NCBI RefSeq assembly: GCF_001399455.2
Contig: NZ_LLEI02000032.1
Location: forward strand, 124,001 to 188,000
Reading direction: 5' to 3'
DNA length: 64,000 nt
From: Vibrio bivalvicida
GTDB lineage: Bacteria > Pseudomonadota > Gammaproteobacteria > Enterobacterales > Vibrionaceae
Below are positions 9,685 through 18,580 of this stretch, one piece after another (position 1 is the first letter of the stretch; each line of letters opens with the position of its first letter). The notes beneath the pieces are model-generated. The model was not told the origin of the DNA. It was given only the letters and a program-made list of their open reading frames with translations, and did no database searches. The position numbers and the translations under genes were made by a program.

Positions 9685-10899
9685 ATGCAAAATATCGGGA
9701 TGTCGTCAAAACTCGACAATGTCTGCTATGACATTAGGGGTCCTGTACTCAAACATGCTAAGCGCATGGAGGAAGAGGGGCATAAAATACTGAAGCTGAA
9801 CATTGGTAACCCCGCCCCATTTGGCTTCGACGCCCCTGACGAAATTCTGGTTGATGTAATCCGTAACCTGCCAACATCTCAAGGTTACTGCGATTCAAAA
9901 GGCATTTACTCAGCTCGTAAAGCGGTAGTTCAACACTATCAACGTAAAGGTATTCGCTCTCTTGATGTAGAGGATGTGTACGTGGGTAACGGTGCGTCAG
10001 AGTTAATTGTCATGGCCATGCAAGCCTTGCTAAATAACGGCGACGAGATGCTTGTCCCAGCACCTGACTACCCACTCTGGACCGCGTCTGTTGCCTTGTC
10101 TGGTGGTAAAGCCGTTCACTACATGTGTGACGAAGAATCCGACTGGTACCCAGACCTAGATGACATAAGAAAGAAGATCACGCCAAAGACCCGCGGTATT
10201 GTGCTGATCAACCCGAACAACCCAACAGGAGCGGTCTATAGCCGCGACTTCTTGCTTGAGGTGATCGAAATTGCTCGCCAGCACAAGCTGATTATATTCG
10301 CTGACGAAATTTACGATAAGGTACTTTACGATGGTGCCACGCACACCTCAGTGGCAACCTTAACTGAAGATGTGCTGGTCGTCACTTTTAACGGCCTGTC
10401 AAAAGCTTACCGTGTTTGTGGTTTCCGCGGTGGTTGGATGTTTCTTACCGGGCCTAAGCATCAAGCTCAAGGGTACATCAACGGTCTTGATATGCTCTCT
10501 TCAATGCGCTTATGTGCCAACGTTCCAATGCAACATGCAATTCAAACTGCACTGGGTGGCTATCAAAGTATCAATGAACTGATCTTGCCTGGTGGCCGTT
10601 TGTTGGAACAGCGTGATAAAGCCTTTGAGCTGATTAACCAGATCCCTGGCGTCTCTTGTGTCAAACCAAAAGGTGCAATGTATCTGTTCCCGAAAATCGA
10701 CACTAAGATGTACAACATCAAGGACGATCAGAAAATGGTGCTCGATTTCTTAATTCAAGAAAAAGTGCTGCTTGTTCAAGGTACTGGCTTCAACTGGCCA
10801 AAACCCGATCACTTCCGCATTGTGACTTTGCCACATGTTGAGGATTTAGAAATGGCAATTGGCCGCTTTGAACGCTTCTTATCAACCTATAGTCAGTAG
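9685..10899 (+). CDS. alaA: Glutamate-pyruvate (alanine) aminotransferase
   Basis: A class I PLP aminotransferase, 404 residues (E. coli AlaA/YfbQ 405). K240 in FNGLSKAYR is the Schiff-base lysine. NPNNPTGAVY and ADEIYDKVLYDG provide the substrate Asn and the cofactor Asp/Tyr, and HFRIVTLP carries the substrate-carboxylate Arg. The main role is alanine formation from pyruvate and glutamate. It is followed by an intrinsic terminator and then yfbR, the same neighbour as in E. coli. Confidence 0.93.
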   Translation: MQNIGMSSKLDNVCYDIRGPVLKHAKRMEEEGHKILKLNIGNPAPFGFDAPDEILVDVIRNLPTSQGYCDSKGIYSARKAVVQHYQRKGIRSLDVEDVYVGNGASELIVMAMQALLNNGDEMLVPAPDYPLWTASVALSGGKAVHYMCDEESDWYPDLDDIRKKITPKTRGIVLINPNNPTGAVYSRDFLLEVIEIARQHKLIIFADEIYDKVLYDGATHTSVATLTEDVLVVTFNGLSKAYRVCGFRGGWMFLTGPKHQAQGYINGLDMLSSMRLCANVPMQHAIQTALGGYQSINELILPGGRLLEQRDKAFELINQIPGVSCVKPKGAMYLFPKIDTKMYNIKDDQKMVLDFLIQEKVLLVQGTGFNWPKPDHFRIVTLPHVEDLEMAIGRFERFLSTYSQ

Positions 10900-10926
10900 T
10901 AATTAGCGCTGAACTTTCATATGCTT

Positions 10927-10954
10927 AAAGGACACTCACCGAGTGTCCTTTTTG
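10927..10954 (+). terminator. Intrinsic terminator of alaA
   Basis: An 11-bp stem (AAAGGACACTC) with an ACC loop, followed by a T-rich tract. It ends about 15 bp before the yfbR start, whose own binding site AGGGGG follows at once, so some read-through into yfbR is possible. Confidence 0.85.
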
Positions 10955-10968
10955 TTTAGGGGGTACAA

Positions 10969-11568
10969 ATGCCAAACACCAATCCAAAGGAAAGTCACTT
11001 TTTTGCTCACTTGGCTCGCATGAAACTGATTCAGCGCTGGCCGTTGATGCGATCGATATCGACCGAGAACATCTCGGAACATAGCTTACAAGTCGCATTT
11101 GTAGCTCACGCTTTAGCCGTTATCAAAAACAAAAAATTTGACGGAAACTTAAACCCTGAAAGAATAGCGATTCTCGGTATGTACCACGACACCAGTGAAG
11201 TTTTAACAGGTGACTTACCGACTCCAGTCAAATACTACAACCCAGAGATCGCTAAAGAGTATAAAAAGATTGAAGCAGCAGCGGAGCAAAAGTTGCTTTC
11301 GATGCTGCCGGAAGAGTTTCGAGACGATTTTGCACCGTATCTAGTCTCTCAGTGTGCCCACACAGAAGATGCGGCAATCGTTAAACAAGCAGATACCATC
11401 TGTGCTTATTTGAAATGTCTTGAAGAGCTGAGTGCGGGAAACCACGAATATGCATTAGCTAAAAAGCGCCTAGATGTCACTTTAAAAGAACGTCAAACAC
11501 CAGAGATGGCGTATTTCCTCACCACCTTTGCGCCAAGCTTTGAACTTTCGTTAGATGAGATTAGTTAG
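10969..11568 (+). CDS. yfbR: 5'-Deoxynucleotidase (HD domain)
   Basis: A 199-residue HD-domain phosphohydrolase, the same length as E. coli YfbR, which removes phosphate from deoxyribonucleoside 5'-monophosphates. Metal and catalytic residues are visible as SEHSLQ (H38) and MYHDTSE (H73, D74), with [10 protein letters not shown] as the conserved substrate-site segment. Its last 8 bp overlap the end of the convergent LysR gene, so the two transcripts are complementary at their 3' ends. Confidence 0.93.
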   Translation: MPNTNPKESHFFAHLARMKLIQRWPLMRSISTENISEHSLQVAFVAHALAVIKNKKFDGNLNPERIAILGMYHDTSEVLTGDLPTPVKYYNPEIAKEYKKIEAAAEQKLLSMLPEEFRDDFAPYLVSQCAHTEDAAIVKQADTICAYLKCLEELSAGNHEYALAKKRLDVTLKERQTPEMAYFLTTFAPSFELSLDEIS

Positions 11569-12466
11569 TACGTGGGTGCTCTTTATGGAAAGCATCAAGC
11601 AGGTAATCAATGAACACTTTTTTACGCTTTGGCATTAATCGCCTATCGGCATACACCAGACTAACACTCACTTCCGGCATAATGTAATCAGGTAAAAGTC
11701 GCACTAATCGGCCACTATTAAGGTGCTCTAAGCAAATAAATTCTGGCAACACAGATATCCCTAATCCATCAATACATGCGTTCAAGCACGACGTGATGGT
11801 ATTAACCCTAAGCTGATACGGTAAGTCAATTTGATAGGATACGTCTTCTAAACCAAGGTGCCATTTAGGAAAACGAGCACCTTTGTTAGAGACTTCAACA
11901 AGCTGATGTGGCGGTTTCAGATCATGATGGCTATCAATCTGGCCGAACTTTTCAATGTACTCAGGGCTAGCAACCAAAATACGTGTTGAAGAAGCAAGAT
12001 ACCTTGATACCAAGCTTGAATCTGCCAACTCACCAATTTGCGCATACAGATCAATACCCTCTGCGATGATATCCACTTCACGATTGGTTAACTCTAAGTT
12101 TAAAGTGACATGGGGATGATCTGCTAAAAATCGATGAATGTGCTTACTTAATACTTGCTGGCCTAGTTCGACAGGAAAAACGACATTCAGTGGACCTCTG
12201 ATCAAATCTTGGTTGGCACTCACTTCAAGCTCAGCTTGGTTAAGAAGCTCAAGCATTTGCTGGCTAGATTGATAAAAGCGCTCTCCCTCAGGGGTGATCA
12301 CTAAACTACGGGTTGAACGAGTGATCAACCTCACACCTAAATGCCGCTCTAAGTCGGCTAACTTTCGACTGACCGTAGACTTAGTCATACTCAACGACTC
12401 TGCAGCTTGGGTAAAACTTCCGCACTCAACCACTTGTACAAACACGTTTATCGCGTTTAAGTCCAT
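11561..12466 (-). CDS. LysR-family regulator, probably of the adjacent efflux pair
   Basis: A 301-residue LysR-type regulator. The winged helix-turn-helix fills residues 1-60 ([29 protein letters not shown]), followed by a periplasmic-binding-protein-like effector domain from about residue 90. It is transcribed divergently from the EmrA-like gene with 122 bp between start codons, the normal arrangement for a LysR regulator and its target. The inducer is unknown. Control of the pump is inferred from position. Confidence 0.85.
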   Translation of the reverse strand: MDLNAINVFVQVVECGSFTQAAESLSMTKSTVSRKLADLERHLGVRLITRSTRSLVITPEGERFYQSSQQMLELLNQAELEVSANQDLIRGPLNVVFPVELGQQVLSKHIHRFLADHPHVTLNLELTNREVDIIAEGIDLYAQIGELADSSLVSRYLASSTRILVASPEYIEKFGQIDSHHDLKPPHQLVEVSNKGARFPKWHLGLEDVSYQIDLPYQLRVNTITSCLNACIDGLGISVLPEFICLEHLNSGRLVRLLPDYIMPEVSVSLVYADRRLMPKRKKVFIDYLLDAFHKEHPRTN

Positions 12467-12588
12467 CGATTATTCCCTCCAGGCATTAGATCAATCTGTG
12501 CAACAGTGTTTTCATTTTTTTCTATCTTATCAACCAATCCATTTCCTTTACAATTTGTTACACCCTTATTTCCCCAACGAGAATTACT

Positions 12589-13647
12589 ATGACCAAAAAC
12601 CACAACGCCCAAGCCAAGCCGCGCAAACGTAACAAAACCCCTTTAATTGCAACAGCGTTCATGCTGTCGCTTGGCTTGCTAGGCGGTGGTTACTGGCTCA
12701 CTTACGGTCAATATTTTGAGTCTACTGATAATGCTTACCTACAAGGCGACATCACTAGTATCAGCCCAAAAGTTTCTGGCTATATTGCCCAGTCTTACAT
12801 CACGGATAACCAAGCCGTCAAACAGGGAGACCTTTTGGTGCGGATTGACGACCGCGATTTTCAAGCGGCATTAGAGCAAGCCAAAGCTCATCTAGTCGTT
12901 GCCGAAGCGAGTGAAGGCAACCTCGTTGCTCAGCAAAAGTTACAACGCAGCCAAATTCATCAAGCTGAAAGCCGTGTTGATTCTGCACAAGCCGAATATG
13001 ACCGTGCCATTCAACAAGTGGCACGCTCACGAAGCCTATTAAAACGCGACTATGCTTCTCAAGATGAAGTCGACAGTATGCTCGCTCAACAAAAAGTCAC
13101 GATGGCAGCACTCGAAGAAGCAAAAGCAAGCTTGGTGGCAGCAAACGATCAACTCAATGTTATCGCCAGCGAAATAGAGCAAGCAAGAGCTTCGGTCACA
13201 GAAGCGCAAGCCGGGCTAAAACAAGCCCAATTAAATTTAGATTACACCAAAGTTTATGCCCCAACTGACGGCATTATAGGTAAACGCAGTGTTCGTGAAG
13301 GTTTGTTAGTTCAGTCTGGCGCACCATTGATGAGTTTAGTACCTAATAACTCAGTATGGATAGAAGCGAACTTCAAAGAAACTCAGCTCAGTGGTATTCA
13401 CAAAGGGCAGAAAGTCGCAGTGGAACTTGATGCTTTCCCTGGAGAACCACTTGAGGGGGTAGTTGAGAGTTTTTCTCCTGCCACCGGAGCCAAGTTTGCT
13501 CTTCTACCACCAGAGAATGCAACGGGCAACTTCACTAAAATCGTTCAACGTGTACCCGTAAAAATTATCATTCCTGATGCTAAAGAGCTTAAAGGGCGTT
13601 TACTCCCTGGTTTATCTGTTGTCGCTACTATTGATACCCGAGGCTAA
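12589..13647 (+). CDS. EmrA/HlyD-type membrane fusion protein
   Basis: The periplasmic adaptor of a tripartite efflux system. A basic cytoplasmic N-terminus is followed by one membrane anchor (residues ~18-38), then FESTDNAYLQGDITSISPKVSGYI, the first half of the lipoyl domain. A long alpha-hairpin of heptad-rich, Gln/Ala-rich sequence spans ~85-215, then the second lipoyl half (YTKVYAPTDGIIGKR) and a beta-barrel domain. It is followed after 2 bp by the EmrB-like transporter. An outer-membrane channel gene is not present, so a TolC-type partner must be encoded elsewhere. Confidence 0.9.
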   Translation: MTKNHNAQAKPRKRNKTPLIATAFMLSLGLLGGGYWLTYGQYFESTDNAYLQGDITSISPKVSGYIAQSYITDNQAVKQGDLLVRIDDRDFQAALEQAKAHLVVAEASEGNLVAQQKLQRSQIHQAESRVDSAQAEYDRAIQQVARSRSLLKRDYASQDEVDSMLAQQKVTMAALEEAKASLVAANDQLNVIASEIEQARASVTEAQAGLKQAQLNLDYTKVYAPTDGIIGKRSVREGLLVQSGAPLMSLVPNNSVWIEANFKETQLSGIHKGQKVAVELDAFPGEPLEGVVESFSPATGAKFALLPPENATGNFTKIVQRVPVKIIIPDAKELKGRLLPGLSVVATIDTRG

Positions 13648-13649
13648 CC

Positions 13650-15197
13650 ATGGCAAATACTGCTGTTAGCCCAACGATTGAAGAGCAACAAGTCCCAACC
13701 CGTCACTGGATAGCTCTGTTTGGTGGTCTTATCGGTGCGTTTATGGCAATCCTGGACATCCAGATCACCAACTCTTCACTGAAAGATATTCAAGGAGCGC
13801 TCTCTGCGACTTTAGACGAAAGTTCTTGGATCTCGACGTCTTATCTTGTGGCTGAAATGATCGCGATTCCACTCAGTGGCTGGCTATCCAAAGCGTTGGG
13901 GAAGCGCCGTTATCTGACTTGGACAACCGCGATGTTTACGCTCTCTTCGCTGTTGTGTTCCTTCTCGTGGAACATGACCTCGATGATCGTATTCCGCGCA
14001 ATGCAAGGCTTTAGTGGTGGCGCTTTGATCCCCCTAGCCTTTTCATTGGTCATACAGCTTTTGCCACTTAATAAACGTGCAGTAGGCATGGCTTTATTTG
14101 GTATTACTGCTACTTTTGCCCCGTCTATTGGCCCTACTTTTGGTGGCTGGTTGACGGAAAACCTATCTTGGCACTACATCTTCTATATAAATATCCCACC
14201 AGCTTTCTTAGTGATTGCTATGATTCGCTATGGTTTGGATGACGAGCCGCTACAATTAGCCACACTGAAAAAGGCCGATTGGTTCGGTATTGCCACCATG
14301 GCGCTTGGCTTGGGCTGCTTAGAAGTGGTACTGGAAGAAGGCAATCGTGAAGAGTGGTTCAGCTCTCGCTTTATTATTACCTTGAGCATCATCTCCGCTG
14401 TGAGCTTGGTCTACTTTGTGATTAACGAACTGCAGCACAAAAAACCATTGGTCAACTTGCGATTACTCCGCGATGGGCAGTTTGCCATGTCTTGTCTCGC
14501 TTATCTGATCCTAGGGATGGCACTTCTTGGCTCCATCTATGTATTGCCGATGTATCTGACTCAGATTCAACAATATAACGCGATGGAGATTGGAGAAGTC
14601 TTGATGTGGATGGGCTTTCCACAGCTGTTAATTTTTCCACTCGTACCTAAGTTAACCCAAATTATTAAGCCCAAGTACTTGGTCACGTTCGGCTTTGCCA
14701 TGTTTGGCTTAAGTTGTTACGTCAACACTCATATGACGGTTGATTTTGGTGGTCAGCAGTTGATTTTATCTATGGTACTACGCGCCATTGGCAGCCCATT
14801 TATTATGGTGCCGCTGTCTTTAGTGGCAATGAAAAACATCGCCAAGCATGATACACCCGACGCCTCTACCTTAACTAACGTTATGCGCAACCTAGGAGGA
14901 GCTTTCAGCATCGCTGTTATCGCTACCCTACTTGATAACAAAACGCGCGAGCATCTCGCTCATATTAAGGAGTCTCTACCCACTGTTAGTCAATTAGGTT
15001 GGGAAACCCTTCATCAAAAGCAAAGCTTCTTTATCCAGGCGGGCAGTGATGCCGCAACAGCAATGCAGCAAGCTCAAGCCAGTTTGGTTGCTACAATGCA
15101 AAGAGACGCAGCGATTATGGCCTACAATGATGTGTTCTTGATGATGACCAGCTTTCTTGCTGTCGCTGCGATACTGATTCTTACTATGCGTGACTAG
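13650..15197 (+). CDS. EmrB/QacA-family (DHA2) drug:proton antiporter
   Basis: A 515-residue MFS permease with 14 predicted helices. DIQITNSSLKDIQGAL in helix 1 is the DHA2 signature region, GKRRYL matches motif A after helix 2, and ITATFAPSIGPTFGGWLTE in helix 5 is motif C of antiporters. Together with the adaptor upstream it should export hydrophobic toxicants directly across the envelope. Substrates cannot be read from the sequence. Confidence 0.92.
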   Translation: MANTAVSPTIEEQQVPTRHWIALFGGLIGAFMAILDIQITNSSLKDIQGALSATLDESSWISTSYLVAEMIAIPLSGWLSKALGKRRYLTWTTAMFTLSSLLCSFSWNMTSMIVFRAMQGFSGGALIPLAFSLVIQLLPLNKRAVGMALFGITATFAPSIGPTFGGWLTENLSWHYIFYINIPPAFLVIAMIRYGLDDEPLQLATLKKADWFGIATMALGLGCLEVVLEEGNREEWFSSRFIITLSIISAVSLVYFVINELQHKKPLVNLRLLRDGQFAMSCLAYLILGMALLGSIYVLPMYLTQIQQYNAMEIGEVLMWMGFPQLLIFPLVPKLTQIIKPKYLVTFGFAMFGLSCYVNTHMTVDFGGQQLILSMVLRAIGSPFIMVPLSLVAMKNIAKHDTPDASTLTNVMRNLGGAFSIAVIATLLDNKTREHLAHIKESLPTVSQLGWETLHQKQSFFIQAGSDAATAMQQAQASLVATMQRDAAIMAYNDVFLMMTSFLAVAAILILTMRD

Positions 15198-15252
15198 CCT
15201 TGCAGTCACTAGCGTATACGTGTACGGTAAGAAAAAACAGGGGATGCAGCCT

Positions 15253-16569
15253 ATGACGTTTAAAATCAGTGATTTATGGCATGAACGCCACGATGATGAA
15301 CATAAGATTCGTCGCGATGACCATCGCAGCCCATATCAAAGAGATCGCGCGCGCATCCTTCACTCTGCAGCGTTTCGTCGTTTGCAGGCTAAAACTCAAG
15401 TGCATGGCAATAGCTTTGACGACTTCCATCGTACCCGCCTGACTCACTCACTTGAAGCCGCACAATTAGGTACGGGAATTGTTGCTCAGTTGAAAAAGAA
15501 ACAACCTGAGTTCAGGGACTTACTACCCAGTGATAGCCTAATTGACTCTTTATGTCTTGCCCACGACATTGGTCATCCGCCCTATGGTCACGGCGGTGAA
15601 GTCGCTCTCAATTATATGATGCGTGATCACGGTGGTTTCGAAGGCAATGCCCAAACATTTCGCATAGTCACCAAGCTAGAGCCGTATACCGAACAGTTCG
15701 GAATGAACCTCACACGTCGCACTTTACTCGGACTCATCAAGTACCCAGCCATGATTAGCCAAACACGCGCTGCTCATGTACCAGAAAGTGTTTCTCACCA
15801 GCGCAGACTGAGAGCAAAAGACTGGTCACCCGCTAAGGGGCTTTATGACTGTGATAAAACGCTGTTTGACTGGGTGGTAGAACCATTGTGTGAGCAAGAT
15901 AGATTACTGTTCAGTCAGATGCGGGCTGAAAGTATCAGCGACAGGCAACATAGCAAAACGCGCTATAAGTCGATTGATTGTTCGATTATGGAACTGGCGG
16001 ACGATATCGCTTATGGGGTACACGATCTTGAAGATGCCATTGTCCTGGGTATGGTTAATCGCCAGCAGTGGATTGAAGGTGCTTCTAGCCATTTATCTGA
16101 GTGTGGCGATGCTTGGTTTGAAAAGCATATTGCCTCGATCACCGAGATGCTCTTTTCAGGCACTCATTATCAACGTAAGGATGCGATCGGCGGCATGGTT
16201 AACGCACTACTGACCAGTATTTCGATTAAACCGATTGATGCCCCTTTCCAGAGCGAAATACTAGCCTTTAATGCGGTACTTGAACCTACTATGGCTAAAG
16301 CGCTCGATGTGTTGAAAAAGTTCGTCAGCGACTATGTGATTCAAGTGCCCCACGTTCAAGTGGTAGAATACAAAGGTCAGCAGATCATTATGGATATTTT
16401 CGAAGCACTCAGTGCCGATCCCGAGCGCTTACTACCAATTAATGTGCGTCAGGAATGGTTGGAAAAAGAGACCAGAAGCGGAGGATTCCGAGTCATTGCT
16501 GACTACATATCTTCAATGACCGATGGGCATGCTCAAAGGCTCCACCAGCAGCTATTCTCTTCCAATTAA
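15253..16569 (+). CDS. dGTPase-like HD-domain triphosphohydrolase
   Basis: A 438-residue member of the deoxyguanosinetriphosphate triphosphohydrolase-like family, type 2. HD-domain metal residues are visible in HRTRLTHSLEAAQLG, LAHDIGHPPYGHGGE and MELADDIAYGVHDLEDA. A longer frame starting upstream would overlap the transporter stop. The sequence ACAGGGG lies 9 bases before the ATG at 15253 but touches the ATG at 15244, so 15253 is preferred. The family hydrolyses dNTPs to deoxynucleoside and triphosphate; some relatives limit phage by dNTP depletion, but nothing here points to a defence role. A close homologue sits next to the DTW and rhombosortase genes in V. cholerae (recalled synteny). 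Confidence 0.88.
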   Translation: MTFKISDLWHERHDDEHKIRRDDHRSPYQRDRARILHSAAFRRLQAKTQVHGNSFDDFHRTRLTHSLEAAQLGTGIVAQLKKKQPEFRDLLPSDSLIDSLCLAHDIGHPPYGHGGEVALNYMMRDHGGFEGNAQTFRIVTKLEPYTEQFGMNLTRRTLLGLIKYPAMISQTRAAHVPESVSHQRRLRAKDWSPAKGLYDCDKTLFDWVVEPLCEQDRLLFSQMRAESISDRQHSKTRYKSIDCSIMELADDIAYGVHDLEDAIVLGMVNRQQWIEGASSHLSECGDAWFEKHIASITEMLFSGTHYQRKDAIGGMVNALLTSISIKPIDAPFQSEILAFNAVLEPTMAKALDVLKKFVSDYVIQVPHVQVVEYKGQQIIMDIFEALSADPERLLPINVRQEWLEKETRSGGFRVIADYISSMTDGHAQRLHQQLFSSN

Positions 16570-16574
16570 ATATT

Positions 16575-16602
16575 AATCAGGCGCTCAGATAAGCGCCTGA
16601 TT
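16575..16602. terminator. Convergent hairpin between the dGTPase-like gene and add
   Basis: An 11-bp perfect stem (AATCAGGCGCT) with a 6-base loop, placed 5 bp after one stop codon and 10 bp before the other. There is no long T-run on either side, so termination strength is uncertain. Confidence 0.6.
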
Positions 16603-16612
16603 GGTTGACCCA

Positions 16613-17626
16613 TTAACAAACAGAACTTATAAAATCTCCCAGCCTTTCTCTAAGTTTCTGCTTATTTTCATCACTAATAAAGCTGGCTGAAATAGCATTG
16701 CGAGTAAATTTAGCCAGCTCTTCATTGGTGAGTGAATGAGCCTCGGCTACCGCTAGAAAATTATCCGTCATATAGCCGCCAAAGTACGCAGGGTCATCAG
16801 AGTTGATGGTGACGCAAATGCCTCGTCTTAGTAATTCAACAATGTTATGTTGGTGCATATCCTCAAATACTTTGAGCTTAGTATTGGATAATGGGCATAC
16901 CGTTAATGGCATCTGACTTTGAGCTAAAGCGTACAGCAAGTTTTCATCGTCTGAACATCTTACTCCGTGATCAATACGGCTCACCTTCAATAGCTCTAGG
17001 CTGTCATAGATATTACTGACCGGCCCCTCTTCCCCTGCATGAGCCACGGTTAAGAACCCTTCTTCTAATGCCTTGGCAAATACGCGAGCAAACTTCTCTG
17101 GCGGATGACCTAATTCTGACGAATCTAATCCGACCGCAACAATCTTGTCTTTGTATTCCAGAGCCTGAAACAGGGTATCAAAAGCACTCTCTTCGTCTAA
17201 GTGACGCAGGAAACACATGATAATCTGACTGGTAATACCTAGTTGTTCGCGGCCATCTTCTAGTGCACGGTGAATACCGTTAATCACTGTATCAAAAGCA
17301 ATCCCTCTATCAGTATGGGTTTGCGGGTCAAAGAAGATCTCGCTGTGAATGACATTGTCTTTCTGACAACGTAACAAATAGGCCCAAGTCAGATCGTAGA
17401 AATCCTGCTCGTGGATAAGAACATTCGCACCCTGATAATAGATATCGAGGAAAGATTGTAGATTGGTAAATTGGTATGCGGCTGTTACTTCTTCTGGCGT
17501 AGTAAAAGGCAAAGAGATCTGATTGCGCTGAGCGAGTTTAAACATCATCTCCGGCTCAAGTGAGCCTTCAATATGCAAATGCAGTTCAACTTTAGGTAAT
17601 TGCTGAATAAAAAGGGGTTGGTTCAT
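16613..17626 (-). CDS. add: Adenine deaminase (adenosine-deaminase fold, riboswitch controlled)
   Basis: A 337-residue metal-dependent deaminase. Zinc ligands are in [10 protein letters not shown] near the N-terminus, VAHAGEEGP and the [11 protein letters not shown] motif, with catalytic His/Glu in HAGE and SRIDHGVR. The segments [27 protein letters not shown] and [11 protein letters not shown] are those of the adenine deaminase branch (yeast Aah1 type), not of E. coli Add. Vibrio orthologues are usually named adenosine deaminase (add). The gene is preceded by an adenine riboswitch and GGAGAG 6 bases before the ATG. I therefore infer deamination of adenine to hypoxanthine in purine salvage. 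The symbol follows Vibrio usage. Confidence 0.9.
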   Translation of the reverse strand: MNQPLFIQQLPKVELHLHIEGSLEPEMMFKLAQRNQISLPFTTPEEVTAAYQFTNLQSFLDIYYQGANVLIHEQDFYDLTWAYLLRCQKDNVIHSEIFFDPQTHTDRGIAFDTVINGIHRALEDGREQLGITSQIIMCFLRHLDEESAFDTLFQALEYKDKIVAVGLDSSELGHPPEKFARVFAKALEEGFLTVAHAGEEGPVSNIYDSLELLKVSRIDHGVRCSDDENLLYALAQSQMPLTVCPLSNTKLKVFEDMHQHNIVELLRRGICVTINSDDPAYFGGYMTDNFLAVAEAHSLTNEELAKFTRNAISASFISDENKQKLRERLGDFISSVC

Positions 17627-17663
17627 GCTTGTCTCTCCATTCGTATAGATTGAGTTCTAACAA

Positions 17664-17708
17664 GCGCTTTTCTCTAGAGAAACAGAAGGCATACAAAGAG
17701 AAAAGCGC
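17664..17708 (-). promoter_or_regulatory. Expression-platform hairpin of the adenine riboswitch
   Basis: A perfect 12-bp inverted repeat (GCGCTTTTCTCT and its complement) spaced by 21 bases lies between the aptamer and the ribosome binding site. Overlapping it is a shorter palindrome, TTTCTCTAGAGAAA (17669-17682), so two exclusive foldings exist. The TCTCT in the arms could also pair with the GGAGAGA binding site. No T-run follows, which favours translational control, as known for the V. vulnificus add switch. Confidence 0.6.
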
Positions 17709-17721
17709 CGTGCACTTAACT

Positions 17722-17788
17722 CTTCGTAATCTGAAATTTTCGGTTTCAGGTAGAGACTCCCGCACCCTATCTGCGGGATTATACGAAG
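17722..17788 (-). promoter_or_regulatory. Adenine riboswitch aptamer (purine class)
   Basis: Read on the minus strand, P1 is CTTCGTA/TACGAAG (17788-17782 with 17728-17722). P2 is CCCGCA/TGCGGG closing the loop GATAGGG. The junction is AGTCTCTACC. P3 is CTGAAA/TTTCAG closing CCGAAAA. These match the purine-riboswitch consensus (loops able to kiss through GG/CC, UCUACC core). In J3/1 the sequence is GATTA, so the specificity base corresponding to position 74 is U (17729), which selects adenine; guanine switches have C. The aptamer ends 95 bases before the start codon of the deaminase. Confidence 0.95.
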
Positions 17789-17968
17789 CATCGCCTAACC
17801 AAAAGCTAAACGATTGCGCGGCATTGTACTTGGTTGTACCAATTCCATTGATTATCTGTACGTCAAATTAATGGTTTTGATTCTAAAGCACTGATTAACA
17901 ACATCGCACTTGGATCAAGTTTAGTTGCTAAATTTGACTTTGCCGCATATTCCTCGTGTACCTTTGCG

Positions 17969-18577
17969 TTACGGGCGGTAGTTCTTTTCAAATACACCCG
18001 GTGGCATTTGTTTAATTTGGAACTCAACCATTTGATTAAATGTATCAATCAACGCTGAGAAATCTCGGTGAGGTTCGAGTAGAGTTAAAATATGGTAGCC
18101 GGCCTCAACCGTCGAGAGGCTGTTATCGCTCGGCGCTTTACGAATGCGGTAGTTGCCTTGTAAGTCATCAGGTAAGTGTATAAGCGGCAAACGGTGCAAG
18201 TTGGTTGATAACTGCCACATTTTGTAAGCTTTCTTCCAAGTTCCATCTAATAGGATCACGCGCACCTTTTGCTGAGCCGATAACTTTACGGCGACTTCGC
18301 TATGGCTGAGAGAACCTTCACCTGGATAAAGCACAAAGTGGTGGTAACTGCTGTCACTGAGCAACCTGTTCAACTCATCATGAGTAGAAAAATTTTCTCC
18401 TTCAAAGCAATGGCTGTTTGCCAATGACAACTTTAATATTCTCGCTGTGCCCATCGGCCTATTGCTTTCACTGTGATGTTGTAGGATGACCAACTCAACA
18501 TTCGATGTTAGGCTTTGTATCCACTCACAAATACAAGCTTTGAGTGATTTTCCACATTGAGAACAGTATCGGGACAT
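17969..18577 (-). CDS. tapT: tRNA-uridine aminocarboxypropyltransferase (DTW domain)
   Basis: A 202-residue DTW-domain protein of the TapT (YfiP) family, which installs acp3U at position 47 of tRNAs using SAM. The N-terminus has the zinc-type cysteines CSQCGKSLKACIC. LILQHHSE-like and LYPGEGSLS segments, and the signature LLDGTWKKAYKM (here DGTW), are present. The start codon lies only 3 bp from the divergent rhombosortase start, so its promoter must lie inside that gene. Confidence 0.87.
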   Translation of the reverse strand: MSRYCSQCGKSLKACICEWIQSLTSNVELVILQHHSESNRPMGTARILKLSLANSHCFEGENFSTHDELNRLLSDSSYHHFVLYPGEGSLSHSEVAVKLSAQQKVRVILLDGTWKKAYKMWQLSTNLHRLPLIHLPDDLQGNYRIRKAPSDNSLSTVEAGYHILTLLEPHRDFSALIDTFNQMVEFQIKQMPPGVFEKNYRP

Positions 18578-18580
18578 AGT

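Larger units (their letters stand above)
17627..17968 (-). other. Leader and promoter region of the adenine deaminase gene
   Basis: This 342-bp interval holds the add leader: ribosome binding site (17633-17638), platform hairpin (17664-17708) and aptamer (17722-17788). Upstream, about 17789-17870, must contain the promoter; a TTGACG and a TACAAT are visible on the minus strand but not with convincing spacing. The plus-strand open frame across it is a by-product of the structured RNA. Confidence 0.75.

Noticed and set aside
15253..16569. dGTPase-like protein as an anti-phage defence gene
   Set aside because: Some dGTPases act in defence, but this one appears to sit in conserved Vibrio synteny with no defence neighbours or mobile-element marks.
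17629..17871. Plus-strand 80-codon open frame antisense to the add leader
   Set aside because: It coincides with the complement of the adenine riboswitch and platform hairpin. The protein has no recognisable features, and the RNA structure explains the sequence constraint.
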